From the NCBI RefSeq assembly GCF_900107535.1, contig NZ_FNRA01000001.1, positions 372,001 to 436,000 of the forward strand: a DNA stretch of 64,000 bases, given 5' to 3'. The notes beneath the pieces are model-generated. The model did no database searches. It saw only the letters and a program-made list of their open reading frames with translations, and was not told where the DNA came from. The position numbers were made by a program, and so were the translations under genes. Of the stretch, positions 55,192-61,886 are shown piece after piece. Position 1 is the first letter of the stretch. The number at the start of each line of letters is the position of its first letter. The stretch comes from Pedobacter hartonius (GTDB taxonomy: Bacteria; Bacteroidota; Bacteroidia; Sphingobacteriales; Sphingobacteriaceae).

Positions 55192-56127
55192 ATGGGTATA
55201 GCAGATGACTTCATGAATTCATTCCTTGCCGCCTATCCTCAAGCGGGTGACGGCAAGCTAAGTATGGAAGAACTTAACGGGCTCATGGAAAAACATCAAC
55301 AAAAGATAAACAAGAGCCCGCTTGATGATTTCGATGGTTTGAGTCCGGAGCAGATGAACTTTCTGCTGTATGCCCCATTTTCCCCAGGAGGTTTATTGCA
55401 GTTTAGAAAAAATATAGATGTCCATCTTGGTAAAGTACCTTTTTTTAAGCTTTCAGAGATACTCGTAAATGAAATACAACAGGCAGGCAGTTTAAAACTA
55501 ACTGTAAATGGTAATCTCCCTGTGCGTATATGCGAACTATTGTGTAAGCAAAACCTGATCTACTGGCCCTACATGAAATTTGTGAAAAGAATCCGTGAAG
55601 AAGAGATACCATATCTCTGGCCATTAAAGCAATACCTATTGGATTCAGGGATGGTGAAAAAACGAAACAATGCTTTGTCTCTGACAAAAACCGGAGAGAA
55701 AATGCTCAAAGAGTCTACGGCTGCTCGTTTTATCCAAATATTCAATTATGTAGTCACACGCTTCCATTGGGGTAATTTCTATGGTCTTCAAGACGACGGA
55801 AAATCCGGTCAAATGGGCTGGGCATATTCATTGGTACTTTTGGCAAAATATGGAGATAGCCCCCGGAAAAGCGATTTCTATAGCTTTAAGCTGATTCAGG
55901 CATTTGAAAGAGACTTATGGAATGCACATCAGAAAGCCAAAGAAGAAAAAGCTACTGAAGATTATCAACGTGCCTATAACATTCGTTTCTTTGAATGTTT
56001 TGCAAACTGGTTTGGGCTTGTAACCATTGAGCGTAAAAAGGATCATAGTATTTCCTACTTAGATCAACTGATCATAACTAAATCAGAACTATTCGACCAA
56101 CTTTTTGAAGCGAATTATACTCGATAA
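55192..56127 (+). CDS. hypothetical protein, cargo module 1
   Basis: A 311-residue soluble protein I cannot name. The segment FDGLSPEQMNFLLYAPFSPGGLLQF (residues about 46-70) resembles a short motif (GLSPEQM..LLY.PF) seen in scattered bacterial proteins of unknown role. The centre looks helical with a winged-helix-like feel (ELLCKQNLIYWPYMKF, LLDSGMVKKRNNALSLTKTGEKML). A TATATTTG box at 55156-55163 gives it its own promoter. It is mobile-module cargo; a defence or regulatory role is possible but unsupported. Confidence 0.65.
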   Translation: MGIADDFMNSFLAAYPQAGDGKLSMEELNGLMEKHQQKINKSPLDDFDGLSPEQMNFLLYAPFSPGGLLQFRKNIDVHLGKVPFFKLSEILVNEIQQAGSLKLTVNGNLPVRICELLCKQNLIYWPYMKFVKRIREEEIPYLWPLKQYLLDSGMVKKRNNALSLTKTGEKMLKESTAARFIQIFNYVVTRFHWGNFYGLQDDGKSGQMGWAYSLVLLAKYGDSPRKSDFYSFKLIQAFERDLWNAHQKAKEEKATEDYQRAYNIRFFECFANWFGLVTIERKKDHSISYLDQLIITKSELFDQLFEANYTR

Positions 56128-56287
56128 AAGACTATTATCAAATTGATCTAAAAGCGCTTCCGTGCAGAATACTGGCAGAATTCGTCAGATCAATAAATAT
56201 TACACGCCACCTAACCTTTCCTATTCACCAAATTTACAAGCATATAATCTATATTTGTCAAAAGTCCTTATCGACCACTAAAGAAAC

Positions 56288-56824
56288 ATGTTAACAGCCT
56301 CAGATATACAACTCATTATTGCCGGCGGAGAAGGATACAATGCAGAATTTAAAATATCTGTACCTTCTAAAGTAAAAGAGCTTACGGAGGAAATTTGTGC
56401 TTTTGCTAATGCCGCAGGCGGCACTTTACTGATTGGGGTGAATGATGATAATGAACTTAAAGGTGTTCATATTGATAATGCGAAGCGGTCTGCTATACAA
56501 AATAGTATACGTGAGATTACACCCATGCTGGACACTAGTTTTTCTTTAGTAGAAGTTGATGGAAAAATTATAGCAGTAATTGAGGTTCCATCCGGAATGA
56601 ACAAACCATATGTATTATCTGGGGCCATCTATGTTCGAGTTGGGCCAAACTCGCAGAAGCTGACCACAGCAGAGCAGATGCGCGATTTTTTTCAGCAGGC
56701 GGACAAAATTCATTTCGATGAAATACCTTGCAAGCAATTTAACCCTCTTAATGACATTGACCAGCATATGCTGAGTGAATTCAGGCATGCAGCAAAATTA
56801 GAACCAAGCACACCAGATTTATAA
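56288..56824 (+). CDS. AlbA_2 (Schlafen-type) DNA-binding domain protein, N-terminal part of a frameshifted gene
   Basis: A 178-residue frame with the AlbA_2 domain: AEFKISVPSKVKELTEEICAFANAAGGTLLIGVNDDNELKGV, then YVLSGAIYVRVGPNSQKLTTAEQ. It stops at TAA 56822-56824. The matching C-terminal part of the same kind of protein follows in another frame 10 nt later, so the two were most likely one ~450-residue regulator interrupted by a one-base frameshift near 56800-56825. TATATTTG at 56250-56257 is a likely -7 box. Such proteins are putative transcription regulators and are frequent in accessory islands. Confidence 0.75.
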   Translation: MLTASDIQLIIAGGEGYNAEFKISVPSKVKELTEEICAFANAAGGTLLIGVNDDNELKGVHIDNAKRSAIQNSIREITPMLDTSFSLVEVDGKIIAVIEVPSGMNKPYVLSGAIYVRVGPNSQKLTTAEQMRDFFQQADKIHFDEIPCKQFNPLNDIDQHMLSEFRHAAKLEPSTPDL

Positions 56825-56834
56825 TAGCTTAAAA

Positions 56835-57644
56835 ATGCTGGCAGGAAATGGTAGTTTTAAAAATGGCTCTGTTCTCTTTTTTGGTAAGGCACCTGAAGAT
56901 TATTTCGATAAAGCAATTATACGTTGTGTAGCGTTCCGTGGTACCGACAAAAGATTCATTACTGACGATAAAAATTACCGCGGACCATTGTACCTCCAAT
57001 TTCTTAAAGCTATGGAATGGGTCAGAGGTAAACTTGATGTTGCTTACGATATAGAAGGACAAGGTTCAAGTCCAAGAAAAGAAATATGGGAAATTCCTGA
57101 AAATGCGTTCAAAGAAGCTATTATTAATAGTCTATCTCACCGTGACTATTACGACAAGGGGGCTACTATAACGGTAGAAATTTTTGATGACAGGGTAGAG
57201 ATCAGTAATCCTGGTGGGCTGGTCAGCGCAATCGATCAGGCGGATTTTGGTACACGCAGCCATTCCAGAAACCCACTTATATTTGGTCTATTTAATAGAA
57301 TGAACATGGTTGAGCAAATTGGTTCGGGCATCAGCAGAATGAATAAACTGATGAATGAGGCAGCATTGCCGCAACCGGAATACAGGATTAAAGGAATGTT
57401 TACAGTAATTTTCAAGCGGCCGATAAAAACTGTGGTAAAACCAGATGATACTGTGGTAAAAACTGTGGAAGAAATCATATTTCAACTTATAAGAATGAAT
57501 TCTAAAGCGTCTAGCAGGGAGATGGCAGAAGCTACAAACCTAACCATAAGAGGAGTCGAATATCAGCTCAATAAGTTAAAAAGCTCTGGTAAGATCGAAA
57601 GAGTTGGCCCTGCAAATGGAGGGTATTGGCGAATAACTGATTAA
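56835..57644 (+). CDS. ATP-binding regulator, C-terminal part of the frameshifted AlbA_2 gene
   Basis: A 269-residue frame continuing the AlbA_2 protein: FFGKAPEDYFDKAIIRCVAFRGTD, then the HATPase_c_4 region (PENAFKEAIINSLSHRDYYDKGATITVEIFDDRVEISNPGGL, with the Asn and Gly of a GHKL ATP site) and IFGLFNRMNMVEQIGSGISRM. A C-terminal winged helix (about 205-265: SKASSREMAEATNLTIRGVEYQLNKLKSSGKIERVG) follows a repeated linker TVVKPDDTVVKTV. Whether it is still made from its own ATG (56835) is unclear. Confidence 0.72.
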   Translation: MLAGNGSFKNGSVLFFGKAPEDYFDKAIIRCVAFRGTDKRFITDDKNYRGPLYLQFLKAMEWVRGKLDVAYDIEGQGSSPRKEIWEIPENAFKEAIINSLSHRDYYDKGATITVEIFDDRVEISNPGGLVSAIDQADFGTRSHSRNPLIFGLFNRMNMVEQIGSGISRMNKLMNEAALPQPEYRIKGMFTVIFKRPIKTVVKPDDTVVKTVEEIIFQLIRMNSKASSREMAEATNLTIRGVEYQLNKLKSSGKIERVGPANGGYWRITD

Positions 57645-57682
57645 TAAGATTTAGTCGTAAGAATGTGAGCCAACCTAATAAA

Positions 57683-57848
57683 CAAAGGCCTCTGTGGAGA
57701 TTGGGATGATTTAGACGAACCCCTCGTGCAGCTTTTGATGCTGGTTAGGGCGGTTAATGAGGAAAATGTTTTGGAAAAAGAGGTGAAGGAAGAAATTGAA
57801 TATTGATCGGTTTTTAGAGATGAGAGGGATTGTATCGAACCCTATCTG
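57683..57848 (+). repeat. module end repeat R2, with 17-bp att-like core
   Basis: The core caaaggcctctgtggag at 57683-57699 is identical to R1's core. The following ~150 bp align with R1, including an open frame to TGA 57804-57806 that encodes QLLMLVRAVNEENVLEKEV, and a final gagggattgtatcgaaccct that resembles a T-arm sequence. It marks the left end of cargo module 2 (Fic). Confidence 0.75.
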
Positions 57849-57870
57849 TTTAAAGGATCACTTAGATTTC

Positions 57871-58034
57871 TCATGTAAAGAATTTATACATGAGAACCTT
57901 ATCATGTATAAAAAAATCATAAATATTTACATGAGACCATATATCATCTAAAAGCACCATCAAAATTCATCATGTAAAGAATTTGTACATGAGAGTCTTA
58001 TCATGTACAAAAATATTGATTATCTTTACATGAC
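57871..58034 (+). promoter_or_regulatory. array of eight TCATGTA half-sites upstream of the Fic gene
   Basis: Two ~64-bp direct repeats (from 57871 and from 57969) each contain two inverted pairs of the half-site TCATGTA: one with a 9-nt spacer (tcatgta-N9-tacatga) and one with a wider spacer. The last half-site (tttacatga) overlaps a TATCTTTA sequence close to the -7 consensus, 25-30 nt before the Fic start codon. This looks like an operator array for a dimeric regulator, perhaps the Fic protein's own C-terminal helix-turn-helix. Confidence 0.7.
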
Positions 58035-58059
58035 AACCACGAAGACTTAAAGGCCGTGA

Positions 58060-59157
58060 ATGAAAAAGCAGATAAAACAGATTAACGAAAAGCCTTATAA
58101 TAACTTACCATTACTACCTCCAGCAATAGAGGATATTGAAAGCATATTGATACTTCGACAAGTAAATAAATCGTCTATAAGACTGGCAGAACTAAAAGGA
58201 CTTGCTCAAACATTACCAAACCCAAACATTCTCCTTAATGCTGTTATTTTGAAAGAGGCTCGTGTCAGCTCAGAGATAGAAAATGTAATAACTACACATG
58301 ATCAGCTTTATCAGGCCTTGTCAACAAATAATTTGAATGTTAATAGTGCTACAAAGGAAGTTTTAAGATACCGTGAAGCAATATTGATGGGCTACAATCT
58401 GATTCAGAAAAAAGGCTTCTTGAATACCAATTCAATTATTGATATTCAGGAGGTCTTGGAAGAAAATAATGCAGGATTAAGGAAACTACCTGGTACTTCC
58501 TTAAAAAATGCACTAACAGGTGAAGTCATATATACGCCTCCGGATGACAAAGACAAAATCCTGGACTTAATGAAAAACCTAGAGCACTATATTAATGATC
58601 AGGATGATTTATCGCCTTTAATTAAGCTTGCCGTTCAACATTACCAATTTGAAAGTATTCATCCATTTTATGATGGTAATGGGCGAACAGGAAGAATCAT
58701 AAATGTATTGTATTTGATTTTAAATGGAATGCTAAATAGCCCCATACTCTACTTAAGTAATTACATTATTAAGCACAAAACCGATTACTACAGGTTACTC
58801 CAGGAAGTTCGTGAAAAGAATAACTGGGAAGAATGGATAATCTTCATGTTAAAAGCTGTAGAAGAAACTGCTGAGGAGACAATTAAACAGATTGAAGAAA
58901 TCAATTACTTCTTTAATGCAATGAAGGCGGAAATACGAGAAAAAGCACCAAAATTATATAACAAAGAACTTCTTGAATTATTATTTGAACAGCCTTATTG
59001 TAAGGTGGAATTTTTAGTTGATAGGTTACAAATATCAAGGGTGACAGCGGCAAAATATTTAAAAGGATTAGAACTAACTGGACTACTAAAGTCAAAGAAA
59101 ATTTGGAAAGAGACTATTTATATCAACATTGGATTATTTGAAATATTGAAGCAGTAA
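58060..59157 (+). CDS. Fic family protein with inhibitory helix and C-terminal HTH
   Basis: A 365-residue probable protein AMPylase. The active-site motif HPFYDGNGRTGR (201-212) is complete, with the catalytic His201. An N-terminal inhibitory motif S70-x-x-x-E74-N75 fits the (S/T)xxxE(G/N) consensus of class II Fic proteins, which blocks ATP until relieved. The C-terminal part (about 305-365) is a winged helix (EFLVDRLQISRVTAAKYLKGLELTGLLKSKK). The only gene of cargo module 2, preceded by an eight-half-site array. A self-regulated toxin-like or signalling enzyme is likely; the target protein is unknown. Confidence 0.92.
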   Translation: MKKQIKQINEKPYNNLPLLPPAIEDIESILILRQVNKSSIRLAELKGLAQTLPNPNILLNAVILKEARVSSEIENVITTHDQLYQALSTNNLNVNSATKEVLRYREAILMGYNLIQKKGFLNTNSIIDIQEVLEENNAGLRKLPGTSLKNALTGEVIYTPPDDKDKILDLMKNLEHYINDQDDLSPLIKLAVQHYQFESIHPFYDGNGRTGRIINVLYLILNGMLNSPILYLSNYIIKHKTDYYRLLQEVREKNNWEEWIIFMLKAVEETAEETIKQIEEINYFFNAMKAEIREKAPKLYNKELLELLFEQPYCKVEFLVDRLQISRVTAAKYLKGLELTGLLKSKKIWKETIYINIGLFEILKQ

Positions 59158-59212
59158 CACATCTATCGTAGTACCATTATTAAATTAAAATCATCAAATA
59201 ATTAACATAAAA

Positions 59213-59241
59213 AAAGGCCTTTGAGATGATCTCAAAGGCCT
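59213..59241 (-). terminator. ssrA terminator
   Basis: On the minus strand the stem aggcctttgaga/tctcaaaggcct (plus 59215-59226 with 59230-59241) and a U-run end the tmRNA transcript. The hairpin is duplicated, imperfectly, at 54369-54395. Confidence 0.85.
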
Positions 59242-59244
59242 GTG

Positions 59245-59607
59245 TGGAGCCGAAGGGGTTCGAACCCTTGTCCAGTTGTGTGGCAAATTATGCCTTCTAC
59301 ATGCTTATTTTCCACTTTATTTTCGGGATCAGACGGGCCGGAAACCTACCTTGCCTTTCTCCTTAGATACTTTATCTCACAACTGTACCGTACCTTACAA
59401 TTGCCAGCGTAATTATTTCGATGCCCCAGATTCTGGCCTAAAAACGCAGCAACCAGAGGGACAAAAGCTATTTAATTCTAAATTAAGCAGCTAAGGCGTA
59501 GTTATTTTCGCCAATCAAAGTGTGAACGTTCTCTTTAAAGTGCTCTCCGTACAACGCACTGCATGCTAACATACGTACCTCCACCCTGTCAAATCCAAAA
59601 CGGCCCC
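59245..59607 (-). ncRNA. ssrA: transfer-messenger RNA (tmRNA)
   Basis: Rescues stalled ribosomes by trans-translation. The 5' end GGGGCCG (from 59607) pairs with the 3' end CGGCTCC (to 59246) to form the tRNA-like acceptor stem, and the T-arm GGGTTCGAACCC is present. The tag reading frame on the minus strand (59512-59483) encodes GENNYALAA and a TAA stop, the usual Bacteroidetes tag. The 3' CCA is not encoded intact. A plus-strand frame of 72 codons inside the gene is spurious. The 3' end is the apparent integration target of the cargo modules. Confidence 0.97.
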
Positions 59608-59615
59608 AGTACGCA

Positions 59616-59666
59616 CATAATGGTTGTGGCTAACTAATCCTTTCCAACCATTATGCTACAAAAATA
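59616..59666 (-). promoter_or_regulatory. ssrA promoter box and leader hairpin
   Basis: A minus-strand TATTTTTG (59659-59666) is a consensus -7 box. Just downstream a perfect 11-bp inverted repeat (plus: cataatggttg 59616-59626, caaccattatg 59645-59655) would form a hairpin in the 5' leader of pre-tmRNA, removed by RNase P to give the 5' end at 59607. Confidence 0.6.
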
Positions 59667-59689
59667 CGAAAATTATGCCAGAACAGACA

Positions 59690-60000
59690 TAAAAAAGAAA
59701 ATACAGTCCCTTTTACCCGGCCAGCAAGCCGAAAAAGAAAGTATAACCCACCCCTTTTTCACTTTCAAGCCAGATCCTTCAGCCATATACTGAACGATTT
59801 CAGCAGACAAATACAAGCCGCTTCCAAATCCGGAAATATGCTTTATTATGAGCAATTTATACCCTGTAAAAGCGCCCATATAATTTTTCCTTATCCTGCG
59901 GACGAATGCAGATACCTTTATCTCTTACGCTGATCTGTACGGAATTGCCTGTCCGCCGACACCTGAGTTCCACTACCCGACCCCGGGTGCTTTGCCCCTA
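59690..60000 (-). pseudogene. histidine kinase C-terminal remnant
   Basis: Pieces of a HATPase domain in several frames. VVELRCRRTGNSVQISVRDKGI continues as RPQDKEKLYGRFYRV (N- to F-box region, minus 59976-59855). The G2-box piece ISGFGSGLYLSAEIVQ is in the next frame, and RIWLESEKGVGYTFFFGL in a third. At least two frameshifts and stops are needed to join them, and the N-terminal kinase domains are absent. The two short frames annotated by length here (68 and 72 codons) are fragments of this decay rather than genes. Confidence 0.75.
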
Positions 60001-60077
60001 CATTTCGCGGTATGGGATTTAGCGGATTAATAATAGTGTATTCTATTATCTCTGCATCGGGCAATAAGCCAAACCTA

Positions 60078-61040
60078 TTAAAATAACATTTTTTTCCCCT
60101 GAACCGGAAATACCAGATTAAGGTGGAGCTGGTCATCCTTTTTAAGTTCCATGATCAATTCCTGTTTTTCCTGGCCGAAAGCTTTCATATGGGTAATCAC
60201 AATGGGTACCTTTTGTAATTTTTCCAGCCCCGACAGTTTCCCCAGTTTTTCCAGCTCCTGTATCAGCAAATGTGGGGTCAGGTGACCGAACAACAGTTTT
60301 TCAGGCTGCTTATCAAAAAACGATGTTTCTATAAATATTGCTTTCAGCCTGTTTTCTTTTACCAGAGGGGCAATCTGCTCCCAGAGTTTTTGAAGGTCGC
60401 CCGACTTTTCAATCTGATCAGCACCTGTATCACCAAGATACAACAGGTACTTGTTCTCATGACTGATGAGGAAAGCAGTGCTCTCATAAGAAGGGCCATG
60501 ACTTAGCGGAAAGGCTATCACCTCCATCTCAGTGCCCATAAGCGCTATCTTTTCCTTTTCCCGGAGATATACATAAGTGTATTTATCCAGGTGGGGAAGC
60601 TCTCCCTCATTGGTGAAATTTGCCCATGCTTTCCAGGTGAAATATTTATCCTTCAATACTGCCGCAACAGACGGTAGCGCATAGATGTTTTTTGGTGAGT
60701 CTTCGGGAGAATTCATGATCAGACCCGCAACATGGTCGAGATGTGGATGTGAAACCAGGTAACCTCTGATATTTTTTTTCAACACCATCTCAGCAGGACC
60801 TTCTATTGCCTTGTTAGCGATGGCCACATCAATCCCATGTCTGATGGTGCCGGCATCTGCACAAATAAAATTATCGCTTCCCGATGCTGCGATCATATAA
60901 GCCGAAAGGTTGCTTTCATCAAGCCCTCCCATGGTGCCCAGAGGAATTACCTTAAAAGAGTAATCCAAATGCTGCGCATGCAGACTAGCTGAACATAACA
61001 TAAACAAATAAAAAAGTAGAGCACCTGTTCTTTTGATCAT
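60078..61040 (-). CDS. class II cyclic-nucleotide phosphodiesterase-like metallo-hydrolase, exported
   Basis: A 320-residue MBL-fold enzyme related to class II 3',5'-cAMP phosphodiesterases (yeast PDE1, Vibrio CpdP). A signal peptide (residues 1-22, ending SLHAQ) places it in the periplasm. Motifs are FKVIPLGTMGGLDESNLSAY, the metal-binding VSHPHLDHVAGL (around 95-105), the HGPSYESTAFLI strand, YLGDTGAD, FIETSFFDKQ and the C-terminal VITHMKA. Length and motif order fit the family. It is monocistronic; the 270 nt upstream hold small ORFs on the other strand. Confidence 0.88.
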   Translation of the reverse strand: MIKRTGALLFYLFMLCSASLHAQHLDYSFKVIPLGTMGGLDESNLSAYMIAASGSDNFICADAGTIRHGIDVAIANKAIEGPAEMVLKKNIRGYLVSHPHLDHVAGLIMNSPEDSPKNIYALPSVAAVLKDKYFTWKAWANFTNEGELPHLDKYTYVYLREKEKIALMGTEMEVIAFPLSHGPSYESTAFLISHENKYLLYLGDTGADQIEKSGDLQKLWEQIAPLVKENRLKAIFIETSFFDKQPEKLLFGHLTPHLLIQELEKLGKLSGLEKLQKVPIVITHMKAFGQEKQELIMELKKDDQLHLNLVFPVQGKKMLF

Positions 61041-61146
61041 ACCCGAAAACCGCAGCTTAACGTTAATAACTGCGTATAAACAAATATATATTTTTTATCA
61101 TACCCCAAAAAACATCATCAGTGTTTAAATATTAGGAGGAGGAAAG

Positions 61147-61302
61147 ATGATCTCCCGTATTTTTATGCTTTCTGGCGGTGAAAAAAATCAGACCCTATTT
61201 TATCGGAATGCTGATGCACAACCCCGCGTGTTCCTGCGCAAAACTTTCCTGTTTAATGGCAGGATTAGTGCATATGTAAACTACATCCGCGTATTAAAAT
61301 AA
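61147..61302 (+). CDS. possible 51-residue small protein with strong Shine-Dalgarno
   Basis: ATG 61147 to TAA 61300-61302 encodes a basic 51-residue peptide (begins MISRIFMLSGGEKNQTLFYR, ends VNYIRVLK). A purine-rich ggaggaggaaag immediately precedes the ATG, unusual in this genome where clear Shine-Dalgarno sequences are rare. The stop is 5 nt from the next ATG (61308), so the two could be coupled. No family is recognised; chance is possible. Confidence 0.35.
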   Translation: MISRIFMLSGGEKNQTLFYRNADAQPRVFLRKTFLFNGRISAYVNYIRVLK

Positions 61303-61307
61303 GAATC

Positions 61308-61532
61308 ATGAGAAGTATAAATATCAGAGTGAACCACGAAATCTATAAAGTGGAACAACTTGTTTCAACCATCAATATCTATAAAATCATTCACTCAAAG
61401 GGTTTCTACGAGATTACAAGGAATAGATTTAGCGGAAAATGGAAGCTGTTAGTACAAACCGATCACTCGGCAGAATTGCCTTTAACATCTATCGGTAAAG
61501 CAATAGAAGAGAACCTGGGGGTGCTGAATTAA
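61308..61532 (+). CDS. hypothetical 74-residue protein
   Basis: A small basic protein (INIRVNHEIYKVEQLVSTINIYKI, then FSGKWKLLVQTDHSAELPLTSIGKAIEENLG) with a predicted beta-alpha pattern. It has no known domain, no signal and no membrane segment. It sits 5 nt after a possible 51-codon ORF. The even amino acid composition supports a real gene. Confidence 0.6.
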   Translation: MRSINIRVNHEIYKVEQLVSTINIYKIIHSKGFYEITRNRFSGKWKLLVQTDHSAELPLTSIGKAIEENLGVLN

Positions 61533-61648
61533 TTTCCACATCGATAAACTGTTGATTTTGTTACCCACATTGTTCTTAAATTTCCCATATTTTACTACTT
61601 TTGATCCGAAATACATTCATTAGCAAAATACCAATAAAATCATATCAT

Positions 61649-61762
61649 ATGTCCAACACTGAAGTAACCACCATCATACTTATTCTTTGTATCATAATCG
61701 CGGTAGCGGCTTACTCTCTTTCTTTTTTAATCAAAAAGAAAAATACAGAAGATAACCACTAA
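61649..61762 (+). CDS. 37-residue single-span membrane protein
   Basis: ATG 61649 to TAA 61760-61762. A short polar start (MSNTEVTT) leads into a 20-residue hydrophobic helix (IILILCIIIAVAAYSLSFLI) and a lysine-rich tail (KKKNTEDNH), the profile of a small bitopic inner-membrane protein with its C-terminus in the cytoplasm. TACTTTTG at 61596-61603 is a consensus -7 box. The function is unknown. Confidence 0.55.
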   Translation: MSNTEVTTIILILCIIIAVAAYSLSFLIKKKNTEDNH

Positions 61763-61886
61763 AAGCACGTCACTACTATTCATTTCTTTTAAATGCTTTA
61801 TGAGACCGTTGACAAATGGCTCCTCATGAGGAATAAAAGATATGCATCAATTTTTCCCACAGATTCAATCAAGGGAAAGCTATTCA

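Larger units (their letters stand above)
54387..59249. mobile_element. tandem cargo modules integrated at the 3' end of ssrA (candidate)
   Basis: The 17-bp core caaaggcctctgtggag occurs identically at 54387-54403 and 57683-57699, and with one change at 59233-59249, where it spans the ssrA terminator and acceptor end. It bounds a 3.3-kb module (two unknown genes, split AlbA_2 gene) and a 1.55-kb module (Fic gene). Both modules start with the same ~165-bp end sequence. tmRNA 3' ends are common integration targets for tyrosine recombinases, but no integrase is encoded here. The modules may be non-autonomous, or remnants of a longer island. Confidence 0.65.

Noticed and set aside
59276-59494. 72-codon plus-strand ORF
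   Set aside because: It lies wholly within ssrA on the opposite strand and is explained by the tmRNA.
59673-60136. Two minus-strand ORFs of 68 and 72 codons
   Set aside because: The first holds a kinase G2-box fragment in one frame of a decayed histidine kinase, and the second spans the same decay and the end of the phosphodiesterase gene. They are not independent genes.
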